NCBI GenBank assembly: GCA_963729875.1
Contig: CAVSPR010000004.1
Location: 310,001 to 374,000 of the forward strand
Source of the DNA: DATBSL01 sp963729875
GTDB lineage: Bacteria > Acidobacteriota > Vicinamibacteria > Fen-336
DNA: 64,000 bases
Direction: 5' to 3'
The translations under genes were made by a program, and so were the position numbers. Below are positions 1 through 11,554 of this stretch, one piece after another. A model generated the notes under the pieces. It was not told where the DNA came from. It saw only the letters and a list, made by a program, of their open reading frames with translations, and ran no database searches. Numbering within the stretch: the first letter of the stretch is position 1; every line of letters starts with the position of its first letter.

Positions 1-705
1 GGCCTGCCCGGGAGCCCGGACGTGCTGCTCGAGGTCACCGAGCAGGACGCGGCTGCCTACGCCGGGGAAGAGAGCGGGTCGGGAAGCCGGGGTGGCGCCG
101 TGACTCGCGCCCGCCTGGCGCGGTGGTGGGAGGCGGTGGGGCGCGACCTCGTGCTCCTCACGATCCGCGGCGAGCGTCCTCGGTTCGCGGCCGCGCTGGC
201 CCCTGAGGGCCGCGCCCTCGGGCAGATCTTCGACGCCGCCCGGCGCACCGGCCGTCCAGGGGTGCCCCTCCAGGTGTTGGACGAGGCGCGTCCCGCCCTG
301 CGCGAGGGCCTGAGGCTGCTGGCGCTGCGGGTGCCCGCATCGGTCGCCGCGCCGGCCGTGGCGGCCACGGTGACTCCCGCCTCCGTTGCGACCCCGCCGC
401 CGGGCCGGCTGGTGCTCGAGGGGACGTGGACGGGCAGCCAGGTCGAGGAGGGCCAGCGCCAGTACCTGACCGTCGCCTTCCGCCGGGGCGGGGGGACGAT
501 CTCCTACGAGGGCGGCATCACCCTGACCCTTCCGCTCCTGAACCTCGAGCAGGATCGCCGGGACCAGGTCCGCTTCAGCGTGGAGATCCGCGGCGGCATC
601 CGGCACTACAGCGCGGCCTGGAACGGCGCGAAGCTGGTGGGGACAGTCTCGCGGGACGTGGCCGGCCGCAACGTCGTGGCGACCTTCGAGCTGCGGCGGC
701 AGTAG
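1..705 (+). CDS. C-terminal part of an unidentified protein, cut by the window edge
   Basis: The frame is open from base 1, so the gene starts upstream; the GTG at 22 is only the first start-like codon inside the window. The visible 234 residues have an Arg/Ala-rich helical first half, an Ala/Val/Thr/Pro linker (about residues 110-140), and a C-terminal segment of about 90 residues that looks beta-rich, beginning LVLEGTWTGSQVEEGQ and ending VVATFELRRQ. I recognise no family and see no catalytic motif or membrane segment. The stop lies one base from the stop of the convergent YkgJ-like gene. Reality of the frame is supported by the strongly biased GC-rich codon use; function is unknown. Confidence 0.6.
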   Translation, partial: GLPGSPDVLLEVTEQDAAAYAGEESGSGSRGGAVTRARLARWWEAVGRDLVLLTIRGERPRFAAALAPEGRALGQIFDAARRTGRPGVPLQVLDEARPALREGLRLLALRVPASVAAPAVAATVTPASVATPPPGRLVLEGTWTGSQVEEGQRQYLTVAFRRGGGTISYEGGITLTLPLLNLEQDRRDQVRFSVEIRGGIRHYSAAWNGAKLVGTVSRDVAGRNVVATFELRRQ

Positions 706-706
706 C

Positions 707-1228
707 TCAGCCGTCGAGGCGCAGGCCGCGGCGCAGCTTCTCCCTCTGCTCCGGCGTGAGGCGGGCGTGGTCGAGCGCTGCCCGCAGGCCCTCCGCGTTC
801 GGTGGCATCGCCCGGTACCCGCAGCCGGGCAGGAGCTCCGGGTTGGGCTGCCACAGGAGCAGCCGCGGGTAGTCGCGGCACATGCCGGGCCGCGAGCCGT
901 AGCTGTCGCAGGACCGAGTGGACCGATCGAAGTGCGAGCAGCGGAACACGAACAGCCCGGCTCGGGTGTCCGTGGAGACGATCTCGAAGCCGTTGACGTG
1001 CCGGTGCCAGGCGAGGAAGAGGCGGCAGGCGGCGGACACCCTGAAGACGGCCTTCCCGGCCGAGATCGCCGGCGCCTCGCAGCACCCGCCGGAGCGGCGG
1101 CAGCCCCCGCCCAGGGTCCAGGGGGTCTCGCCCCGCGAGCGGCGCAGGGTGCGCTCGGTGGCGAGGCTTGCGCGAAAGCCCCACCGCGCCACCCGCTTCA
1201 CCGCCCGCCTGAGGACGCCGTCGCGCAC
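707..1228 (-). CDS. YkgJ-family cysteine-cluster protein
   Basis: Small soluble protein (173 residues) of the YkgJ/UPF0153 type, predicted zinc- or iron-chelating proteins without a settled biochemical role. The N-terminal third is basic. The cysteine cluster begins GGGCRRSGGCC (about residues 40-50) and continues with FRCSHFDRSTRSCDSYGSRP and then GMCRDYP near 118-124, the pattern of Cys ligands expected in the family. Start is GTG at 1228; an internal start nearer the Cys cluster is possible because the basic N-terminus is not family-like. It stands alone, convergent with the gene at the left edge and separated from the upstream aldolase by a hairpin. Family assignment comes from the Cys pattern only. 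Confidence 0.72.
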   Translation of the reverse strand: MRDGVLRRAVKRVARWGFRASLATERTLRRSRGETPWTLGGGCRRSGGCCEAPAISAGKAVFRVSAACRLFLAWHRHVNGFEIVSTDTRAGLFVFRCSHFDRSTRSCDSYGSRPGMCRDYPRLLLWQPNPELLPGCGYRAMPPNAEGLRAALDHARLTPEQREKLRRGLRLDG

Positions 1229-1368
1229 GAGACAACGGTAGCAGCGCCCCGGGAAAAGGAAAGGGCCACGAGCTCGGGGGCTCGCGGCCCTTCGGGTACG
1301 ACCTCAGCGATCGAAGGACGGGGTAGAGGAGCGGCCTGGGGACCGTCTTTCGAGGGGGCTCTCGAGAT

Positions 1369-1407
1369 CCCTCGCTTGCCTGCGCGAGTGGGGCAGGCAA
1401 GCGAGGG
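1369..1407 (-). terminator. Hairpin downstream of the aldolase gene
   Basis: A perfect 14-bp inverted repeat (arms 1369-1382 and 1394-1407, 11-base loop) lies 8 bases past the aldolase stop. There is no clear T-run, so it may act as a hairpin terminator or mRNA 3' stabiliser. Its left flank (1355-1374) belongs to an intergenic repeat also seen near 16.9 and 48.7 kb. Confidence 0.6.
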
Positions 1408-1414
1408 GGCGGGA

Positions 1415-2506
<1,092 letters not shown>

Positions 2507-2523
2507 GATTGCTTGTCCTCCGA

Positions 2524-3372
2524 TCAATTGAGACGCGACGCCTGGTGCCGGAGCATCGCCACCCGGGCCGCGAGGTCCTCCGCGTCCTTCGCCCCGGGGG
2601 CGAGGGCCAGGTAGGACTCGAGGTCGCGGGCGGCGAGGCCGTAGCAGTCGAGCGACGCGTAGAGAATGCCGCGGTCGCGCAGGTCCTCGGCGCTGCCGGG
2701 CTGGAGACGGACGATGAGGTCCACCACGCGAAGGGCGCGGTCGGTGTCCTGGTCGCGGATGTAGATGGCCTTGAGGTTGCGGAGCAGGCGCTCGAGCATG
2801 TCCTTGCGCTTGCAGGAACGGAGCATCTTGGGCTCGAGCTTCACCTTGCCGTTGAAGATCCGGTCGAGGCGGTCCTGGCAGTCCTTCTCGGTGAGCAGCG
2901 TGCCCCCGTGGAAGGGGTCGACGAGGAGCGCACGGGCCGGGGTCTGGATGCGCACGACGAAGTGGCCGGGAAGCCCCACTCCCTCGACATCCAGCCCGGC
3001 CCGCCGCGCCACCTCCATGTACACGGTGGACAGCGTGATCGGGATCCCGGTCCGGCGGTCGATCACCTCGTTGAGGTAGCTGTTCCGGGCGTCGTAGTAC
3101 TGCTCGGCGTTGCCCCGGAAGCCCAGCTCCTGGAACATGTAGCGGTTGAGGGCCATGATCGCCCTCTCGGGGCGGGGCTCCTCCTCGAGCCGCTGGCGCA
3201 GGGCGTAGCCCATCTCGTCGAGGCGGACCAGGTAGCCCCGGACGTCGAGGTCGACGTACTCCTCGGCGGCCACGAGCAGCGCGGCCTCGGCGAGGTTCAC
3301 CTCCCGGTCGGGCCGGGCGAGGATGTCCTCGAGCTTTCGTCGTGGCGTTACCGGGGTTGTCGAGCTCCGCAT
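2524..3372 (-). CDS. SirB1-family transglutaminase-like/TPR protein
   Basis: Cytosolic protein of about 282 residues with the SirB1/Transglut_core2 fold followed by TPR-like helices. The middle contains the family pattern DRRTGIPITLSTVYMEVARR, then GVGLPGHFVVRI and LVDPFHGG. The C-terminal 80 residues (AIYIRDQDTDRALRVVDLIV onward) form tetratricopeptide-like helices. The biochemical role of SirB1 proteins is not established; the core resembles cysteine-protease/transglutaminase folds but need not be catalytic. Either ATG 3372 or GTG 3381 could be the start; neither has a good ribosome site, and an extended -10 box places transcription start only about 10 bases upstream, so the message may be nearly leaderless. 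First gene of a likely two-gene unit with the aldolase. Confidence 0.82.
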   Translation of the reverse strand: MRSSTTPVTPRRKLEDILARPDREVNLAEAALLVAAEEYVDLDVRGYLVRLDEMGYALRQRLEEEPRPERAIMALNRYMFQELGFRGNAEQYYDARNSYLNEVIDRRTGIPITLSTVYMEVARRAGLDVEGVGLPGHFVVRIQTPARALLVDPFHGGTLLTEKDCQDRLDRIFNGKVKLEPKMLRSCKRKDMLERLLRNLKAIYIRDQDTDRALRVVDLIVRLQPGSAEDLRDRGILYASLDCYGLAARDLESYLALAPGAKDAEDLAARVAMLRHQASRLN

Positions 3373-3395
3373 CTCGGGCACAATCCGACACGCGA

Positions 3396-3404
3396 AGTAT
3401 ATCA
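3396..3404 (-). promoter_or_regulatory. Extended -10 promoter element for SirB1-like/fba unit
   Basis: Reading the minus strand the sequence is TGATATACT, a TG-n-TATACT extended -10. Transcription would start near 3389, 8-17 bases before the candidate start codons. No convincing -35 box is seen. This is inferred from consensus alone. Confidence 0.4.
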
Positions 3405-3443
3405 GGGCCCGACCGCGGGCCAGGGAGCGACGGCCGCCCCGGA

Positions 3444-4613
3444 TCAGGCGGGCTGCGGCGTGGCGAGCGGGAGAAGGCCGAGGGCCTCGCGCACCCGCGC
3501 TTGGACGATCTCGCCGTCCCGCGTCAGCATGCTGTCGCGGACGATCTCGTCGTCGGCGTCGAGCTGCAGCTCGCCCTTCTTCACCATGTTGACCACGAAG
3601 TTGGCCACGTTCTTGGCGTAGAGCTGGCTCGCGTGGTAGGGAATGGTGGTCGCGAGGCTCAGCGGCGCCAGCACCTTCACCCCGTGCCGGACCACGTCCT
3701 TCCCGGCCTCGCTCGCCTCGCAGTTGCCGCCCTGCTCGGCCGCGAGGTCCACGATCACCGAGCCCGGCCGCATGCCCTTCAGCATCTCCTCGGTCACGAG
3801 GACGGGCGCCTTCTTGCCCGGCACGGCGGCGGCGGAGATGACGATGTCGCTGTCCGACACCACCTTCGCGAGCAGCTCCCGCTGGCGCTTGTAGAAGCCC
3901 TCGTCCTGGGCCTTCGCGTAGCCGCCCTTGTCCTCGGCGGCGGCCGTCTCGAGGGGCAGCTCCACGAACCTGGCCCCCAGGCTGTGGACCTGGTCCTTGA
4001 CCGCGGGCCGCACGTCGTAGGCCTCGACCACGGCCCCCAGGCGGCGGGCGGTGGCGATCGCCTGGAGGCCGGCGACCCCGGCCCCGATCACGAAGACCCG
4101 GGCGGGCGCGACGGTGCCCGCCGCCGTCATCATCATCGGCATCATGCGGGGGAGCGCGTCGGCGGCGAGGATGACGGCCTTGTAGCCGACCATGGTGGCC
4201 GTGGACGACAGCGCGTCCATGCTCTGGGCGCGCGAGATCCGAGGCACGAGCTCGAGCGCGAAGGACGTGACCCCCCGCCCGGCGAGGGCCTTCGCCCCCT
4301 CGGGCCTCTGGAGCGGGTCGAGGAAGCCGACCACGACCTGACCCTTCCGCAGGCGGCCGAGCGCGTCTGCGTCCTGGCCGCCCGAGAGCGAGCGCACGGA
4401 GAGGATCATCGCGGCGTCGGCGAGCACCTGGTCGCGACTCGCCAGCACCGCGCCCTTCTCCGCGAACTGGGCGTCCGGGAAGCCGGCCTCGACGCCGGCC
4501 CCCGCCTCGACCAGGACCTCGAGCCCCGCCTTGACGAGCGCGGGCACGACGCCCGGCACCACCGCCACCCGCGTCTCGCCCGGCCAGGTCTCCTTCAGGA
4601 CGCCTGCCTTCAT
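3444..4613 (-). CDS. pntA: NAD(P) transhydrogenase alpha subunit, nucleotide-binding part
   Basis: Domain-I component of proton-translocating transhydrogenase (PntA/PntAA), which binds NAD(H) and exchanges hydride with the NADP-binding beta subunit. The 389-residue protein starts MKAGVLKETWPGETRVAV, typical of the AlaDH/PNT family. It has the Rossmann segment RVFVIGAGVAGLQAIATARR followed by VVEAYDVRPAVKDQVHSLGA, and the conserved GGYAKAQDEGFYKRQ region. Length fits the soluble alpha-1 type without the C-terminal membrane helices. ATG 4613 has GGGAGAGG upstream. The membrane alpha-2 and beta subunits are not adjacent in this window, where the neighbours are SirB1-like and arsR, so they must be elsewhere or missing. 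Alanine dehydrogenase is less likely given the PNT-specific central region. Confidence 0.9.
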   Translation of the reverse strand: MKAGVLKETWPGETRVAVVPGVVPALVKAGLEVLVEAGAGVEAGFPDAQFAEKGAVLASRDQVLADAAMILSVRSLSGGQDADALGRLRKGQVVVGFLDPLQRPEGAKALAGRGVTSFALELVPRISRAQSMDALSSTATMVGYKAVILAADALPRMMPMMMTAAGTVAPARVFVIGAGVAGLQAIATARRLGAVVEAYDVRPAVKDQVHSLGARFVELPLETAAAEDKGGYAKAQDEGFYKRQRELLAKVVSDSDIVISAAAVPGKKAPVLVTEEMLKGMRPGSVIVDLAAEQGGNCEASEAGKDVVRHGVKVLAPLSLATTIPYHASQLYAKNVANFVVNMVKKGELQLDADDEIVRDSMLTRDGEIVQARVREALGLLPLATPQPA

Positions 4614-4754
4614 GTCGCCTCTCCCTGATCGGGCCAAGAGTACGCGCTGCCGTGGCTCCTTGTCATCCGATCGTGTCGGACGGCTCCGGTGGCTTCGAAC
4701 GGTTCGGCGGGGTGGGGTGAGAGGGGGTCCCGGTGATCCATGGACTCCGCGGTT

Positions 4755-4816
4755 CATTCGGAGCGAATGTCATGCGCCCCGGGGCTTGACACGGCATTCG
4801 TTTATAAGTATATTCG
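4755..4816 (+). promoter_or_regulatory. Promoter with operator-like repeats upstream of the arsR efflux operon
   Basis: A near-consensus sigma-70 promoter, TTGACA (4786-4791), 17-base spacer, TATATT (4809-4814), lies 25-50 bases before arsR. Two symmetric elements surround it: a perfect CATTCG-GAG-CGAATG palindrome (4755-4769) upstream, and an imperfect palindrome CG-TT-TATA-AG-TATA-TT-CG (4799-4816) covering the -10 box. CATTCG recurs at 4795. Repressor binding at the second site would block polymerase, as expected for an ArsR-family repressor. Operator identity is inferred from symmetry and position. Confidence 0.65.
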
Positions 4817-4839
4817 TATTCATGCATGGAGGCTGCCCC

Positions 4840-5190
4840 GTGATCGACGCGGAGCTCATTCCCCTGGTCGCCGCCCGCTTCAAGGCGCTCTCGGACGAGG
4901 GGCGGCTCGCCCTCCTCTCCGCCCTCCAGCGGGGGGAGAAGAGCGTGGGGGAGCTGGCGGAGGCGACCGGCCGCTCCCAGCCCAACGTGTCGCAGCACCT
5001 CGCGAGCCTCCTCCACGCGGGCCTCGTGGAGGCGCGGCGGGACGGCACCCGGGCCTACTACCGGATCGCCGACCCCACCGTGCTGCGCATCTGCGACGCC
5101 GTGTGCGACAGCCTGGCCGGCCGAGCGCGGGACGAGAAGCGGCAGACGAGCGAGGCCCGGCGTCGTCGCCGGGCGGGAGGAGAGAGATGA
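4840..5190 (+). CDS. ArsR/SmtB-family winged-helix repressor
   Basis: Dimeric DNA-binding repressor expected to release its operator when a metal or thiol-reactive ligand binds. The 116-residue protein has the winged-helix block FKALSDEGRLALLSALQRGE, then VGELAEATGRSQPNVSQHLA as the recognition helix and YYRI as the wing. The ArsR alpha-3 CxC motif is absent; instead two cysteines sit in the last helix (ICDAVC), so the sensor site would be of the alpha-5 type, or a dithiol switch. GTG 4840 has GGAGG 7 bases upstream and gives a normal N-terminus; ATG 4822 would add six residues including a third Cys. Its stop overlaps the tolC-like start (ATGA), so it heads a translationally coupled efflux operon and probably autoregulates it. 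Confidence 0.88.
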   Translation: MIDAELIPLVAARFKALSDEGRLALLSALQRGEKSVGELAEATGRSQPNVSQHLASLLHAGLVEARRDGTRAYYRIADPTVLRICDAVCDSLAGRARDEKRQTSEARRRRRAGGER

Positions 5191-6519
5191 AGGTGACGAG
5201 CGTCGTCCTCGCGCTGGGCCTCGGGGCCGCCCTGGGCGGAGCCGCGGTGGCGCAGGCGGAGGACGTCCCGGTCACGCTGGCCGAGGCGCTCGCCCTCGCC
5301 GACCAGGCAAACCCCGAGCTGCAGGCGGCGGCCGCGCGCGTGGACGCGCAGCTCGCCCGGACCGAGTCGGTCGAGCGCCTGCGCTGGCCGCGGCTGGGGC
5401 TGCAGATGGCGTGGTCCCGCACCGACCTCCCGGCGGGGGTCTTCGCCAACAAGCTGAACTCGGGCGAGTTCACGCAGGCCGACTTCGCGACCTCGTCGCT
5501 CAACGACCCGAGCGGCCTCAACCACCTCGGGACGAGCCTCTCCCTCGAGGTGCCGATCGACGTCTTCGGCAAGGTGGGGACGATGGCGACCGCCATGGCC
5601 GCCTACGGCGACGCCGCCTCGGCCGGCACCCGGGACGCCACCCAGGAGATCCGGATGCGGGTGGTCGAGGCCTACCGGCAGGCCGAGATGGCCGGCCGCG
5701 CCGCCCTCGTCACCGAGCGGGTGGTGGGGGTCGCGAAGGCGCGCGAGGCCGAGATCCAGGCCCGCGTCGACACGGGAGGAGCCCTGCAGGCCGACCTGCT
5801 GCGGGCCCGTGCCCGGCGGCGCGAGCGCGAGGCCGACCTCGCGGAGCGCCGCAACCAGCGGCGCATGGCCCAGGCCGGCCTCGCCCGGCTGCTCGGGGCC
5901 CCGTCGGGCGTCGACTACGTTCCGACGGAGGGCCCGCCCGCGGTGGAACCGCTCGAAGGCGACGAGGTCGCCTGGGTGGAGCGGGCGCTGCGGCAGCGGC
6001 CGGTCCTCGAGGCGGCCCGCCGCAAGACCGACGCCGCCTCGGCGTTCGTGAAGAATGAGAAGAACGGCTTCCTGCCCGAGATCGGCGTCTTCGGCCAGCT
6101 CTGGGACAACCGGATCCAGGTCGACGACGGGAAGCAGTCGTGGGCCTTCGGCGTCGGTCTGCAAGTGGTCGCCCTTCGACCCCTCGCGCGCCAAGCGCGA
6201 GGCCGCGGCCACCGCCGAGCAGCGTGCGGCCGAGCTGGAGGTGCGGGCGGCAGCCGACCAGGTGCGCCTCGAGGTCGCCATGGCCTGGCGCCGGGCGGTG
6301 TCCGCCCGCGAGCGCCACGCCGCCGCGTCGGGCGGGTCCGAGGAGGGGCGCGAGGCCTTCCGGGTGGTCCAGGAGCGCCGCAAGGCGGGCATGGCCACCC
6401 TGACCGACGAGCTGGAAACGGAGACGGCCGCGCTGGGCGCGGCCCTCCAGGAGATCGGGGCCGCCGCGGAGGTGGCCATCGCGGACGCGGCGCTGCGGCG
6501 CGCCGCAGGGGAGATCTGA
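5187..6519 (+). pseudogene. TolC-family outer-membrane efflux protein (frameshifted)
   Basis: Outer-membrane channel of a tripartite RND pump. A signal peptide (VVLALGLGAALGGAAVAQA, cut before ED) precedes the usual TolC opening VPVTLAEALALADQANPELQ and long helical hairpins. The frame is lost near 6160-6166: up to GVGLQ the protein reads in one frame, then WSPFDPSRAKREAAATAEQR and the rest of the second hairpin repeat continue one base on, to a stop at 6519. One extra base (or two missing) explains it. Together the pieces give about 443 residues, a normal TolC length, with no other damage, so an assembly error or very recent mutation is likely. Start ATG overlaps the arsR stop; the next gene starts 2 bases after the stop. 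Confidence 0.85.
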
Positions 6520-6521
6520 CG

Positions 6522-7553
6522 ATGAGACCTGTTCGTGCTGGGACGATCCTGACCATCCTGGGGCTCGGCCTCGCCGCCTGCGGCGGCCACGAGAAGCCGA
6601 AGGCGGCCGAGCCCGCCCCGGGTCCGGCGAAGGGCGTGACGACCGCCGAGGTGGTGCGCTCCGGAGGCACCGGCGAAGTCGCGGTGCCGGGTGCCGTCCA
6701 GGCCCGCGAGCGCGCGGCGCTCTCGGCCCGGATGCCTGCCTCGGTGACCGAGCTGCCGTACCAGGAGGGTCAGTGGGTGAAGGCGGGGGCGGTCGTGGTC
6801 CGGCTCGACGACGCGGCCGTGCGCGCGGCAGTGGCCGCGGCCGAAGCCGGCGTCAAGGCAGCCGAGTCCGACCTCGAGCGAACGAAGGCGCTGCTCGGGA
6901 AGGGCGCGGCCACCCCGCGCGAGCTCGAGCAGATGACCGCGGCGGCGAGCGGAGCGCAGGCCCAGCTGAGCGCGGCGAAGGACAACCTCTCCCACACCGC
7001 GCTGCGGGCCCCCTTCGCCGGGCGCGTGGCCTCGCGCCGCGTGAACCTCGGCGACGTCGTGAACCCCGGCATGCCCCTCATCGAGATCGAGGGGGAGGGC
7101 GGCCTCGAGCTGCGGGCCACGGTCGAGTCCGAGCTCGCCGCGACCCTGCGGCCCGGGTCGAAGCTGAGGGCCGTGGTGGACGGCCAAGCGGCCCCGCTCA
7201 CCGCCACCGTGACCGCCGTCGCCCCCTCGGGCGACCCGACGACCCATCGATTCGAGGTGAAGGCCGACCTGCCCGGGGCCACCGGCCTGCGCGCCGGCCT
7301 CTTCGCGCGGCTGCTCGTGCCCGGGGTCGCCACCGATTCCCGCATCACGGTTCCCGCCGCGGCGCTCTTCGAGCGGGGCGGGCTCACCGGTCTGTTCGTG
7401 GTGGCGGACGGCAGGGCTCGCCTGCGCTGGGTGGCCGCGGGCGCCCGCGAGGGCGACGCGGTCGAAGTCCGCGCCGGCGTCGAGCCGGGCGAGCGAGTCG
7501 TCCTCGATCCCGCCGGGCTCGCGGACGGCGCGCCGGTCAAGGAGACGAGGTAG
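6522..7553 (+). CDS. RND efflux periplasmic adaptor (membrane-fusion lipoprotein)
   Basis: Adaptor linking the inner-membrane RND pump to the TolC-like channel. The 343-residue product has a lipoprotein signal ending LGLGLAAC with lipid attachment at Cys20. It then shows the adaptor order: barrel-sandwich half (MPASVTELPYQEGQWVKAG), a short alpha-hairpin (AAEAGVKAAESDLERTKALL), the second lipoyl half (LRAPFAGRVASRRVNLGDVV), beta-barrel and membrane-proximal domains. No N- or C-terminal metal-binding His/Met-rich extension is seen, so it does not look like a CusB-type metal chaperone. It lies 2 bases after the tolC-like stop and 2 bases before the pump gene, clearly in the same operon. Confidence 0.92.
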   Translation: MRPVRAGTILTILGLGLAACGGHEKPKAAEPAPGPAKGVTTAEVVRSGGTGEVAVPGAVQARERAALSARMPASVTELPYQEGQWVKAGAVVVRLDDAAVRAAVAAAEAGVKAAESDLERTKALLGKGAATPRELEQMTAAASGAQAQLSAAKDNLSHTALRAPFAGRVASRRVNLGDVVNPGMPLIEIEGEGGLELRATVESELAATLRPGSKLRAVVDGQAAPLTATVTAVAPSGDPTTHRFEVKADLPGATGLRAGLFARLLVPGVATDSRITVPAAALFERGGLTGLFVVADGRARLRWVAAGAREGDAVEVRAGVEPGERVVLDPAGLADGAPVKETR

Positions 7554-7555
7554 CC

Positions 7556-10783
<3,228 letters not shown>

Positions 10784-10860
10784 GAGCGCTGCGGCCCTCG
10801 TCTCCGCGGTCCGCCGCCGTCGCTCGTGGCTTTCAGGATGACGACACAAGGAGTGGTTTG

Positions 10861-11073
10861 ATGACGATCGAGAGAGCGCTGCGTGCCATGGCCGGGCTCT
10901 TCGTGATGCTGTCGGTGGCCCTCGGCCACTGGGTGCACCCCGGCTTCTTCCTGTTCACCGCCTTCGTGGGCGCGAACCTCTTCCAGTCGGCGTTCACGAA
11001 CGCCTGCCCGGCGATGGCGATCTTCCGCAAGCTGGGCTTGCGGGAGTGCGAGCCGGCGCCGTCGAAGCGGTAG
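10861..11073 (+). CDS. DUF2892 small membrane protein (YgaP-like transmembrane domain)
   Basis: A 70-residue inner-membrane peptide of the DUF2892 family, the membrane module found at the C-terminus of the rhodanese YgaP and as free-standing peptides beside sulfur-transfer genes. It starts MTIERALRAMAGLFVMLSVA, has a two-helix hairpin with the family pattern LFTAFVGANLFQSAFTNACP, and ends with a short basic tail holding a second cysteine (RECEP). AAGGAG 7 bases before ATG 10861 sets the start. It sits 77 bases after the RND gene and 5 bases before the PII-like gene. The precise function of DUF2892 is unknown; context suggests a role with the pump or with sulfur chemistry. Confidence 0.85.
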   Translation: MTIERALRAMAGLFVMLSVALGHWVHPGFFLFTAFVGANLFQSAFTNACPAMAIFRKLGLRECEPAPSKR

Positions 11074-11078
11074 CGGCG

Positions 11079-11366
11079 ATGAAGGCCCTGCTGATCGTCA
11101 CCGACTCCGAGGCGGTCCCCGCGTTCGAGCGCGTGCTCGCCGAGGAGAAGGAGGGCTTCACGGTGGTGCCGGCGAGCGTCGGCTTCGGCCGCTCGGGCCT
11201 CAAGGCCGGCGATCGCGTTCACCCTGGCAGCTCGAGCCTCATCTTCACCGTCATGACCGAGGGTGAAGAGGAGCGGACGCTCCGCTTGCTGCGGGGGGCG
11301 CGGGACACGGCGGGCTACGCCGACCGCACCCGCATGTGGACCTTCGCGCTGGAGGAGGCCAGCTGA
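11079..11366 (+). CDS. PII-like small signalling protein
   Basis: A 95-residue protein with the ferredoxin-like beta-alpha-beta pattern of PII/CutA-type trimers: MKALLIVTDSEAVPAFERVL, a glycine-containing loop SVGFGRSGLKAGDRVHPGSS, then LIFTVMTEGEEERTLRLLRG. It lacks the T-loop Tyr51 region and the Prosite signatures of classical GlnB/GlnK, so nitrogen control is not implied. PII-like proteins linked to RND efflux genes have been described as a separate group of the superfamily, and this position fits that pattern. It starts 5 bases after the DUF2892 stop, and its TGA overlaps the ATG of the next gene. A nucleotide or metal-sensing role gating the pump is an inference. Confidence 0.72.
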   Translation: MKALLIVTDSEAVPAFERVLAEEKEGFTVVPASVGFGRSGLKAGDRVHPGSSSLIFTVMTEGEEERTLRLLRGARDTAGYADRTRMWTFALEEAS

Positions 11367-11518
11367 TGTGCCACCAGGTCCGCTGCCCGCATTGCGGGAA
11401 GCCCACGTGGGCGGGGTGCGGGGCCCACGTCGAGCAGGCGCTCCGGGGCTTGCCTCCCGAGAAGCGCTGCCAGTGCCCCCGGCCGAAGTCACTCCTCGCC
11501 CGGCTCCTCGGTCGGTGA
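11366..11518 (+). CDS. Cysteine-rich 50-residue peptide
   Basis: A tiny conserved-looking protein, too short for most gene callers, overlapping the PII-like stop as TGATG. It has six cysteines (positions 2, 7, 10, 18, 35 and 37) and histidines at 3, 9 and 21, arranged MCHQVRCPHCGKPTWAGCG and later RCQCP, with a basic tail. The CPHCG knuckle suggests a zinc- or other thiophilic-metal-binding ribbon. No signal peptide is present, so it should be cytosolic. I recall similar small CxxCGKxTWxGCG peptides as uncharacterised; no function is known to me. Its place as last gene of an ArsR-controlled efflux operon suggests metal buffering or delivery, an inference. Confidence 0.72.
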   Translation: MCHQVRCPHCGKPTWAGCGAHVEQALRGLPPEKRCQCPRPKSLLARLLGR

Positions 11519-11554
11519 GGGGATCCCGGAGGGCGCCCGCTCCCGGGGCGCGGC

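Noticed and set aside
4740..7553. Single fusion protein from arsR region through TolC to the adaptor
   Set aside because: The shared frame arises because tolC and the adaptor happen to be in register around a frameshift. The true arsR, tolC and adaptor genes have their own starts, ribosome sites and stops.
6773..7555. Long N-terminal extension of the RND pump
   Set aside because: The upstream part overlaps the adaptor gene in another frame and is Arg/Gly-rich without homology. ATG 7556 gives the standard pump length.
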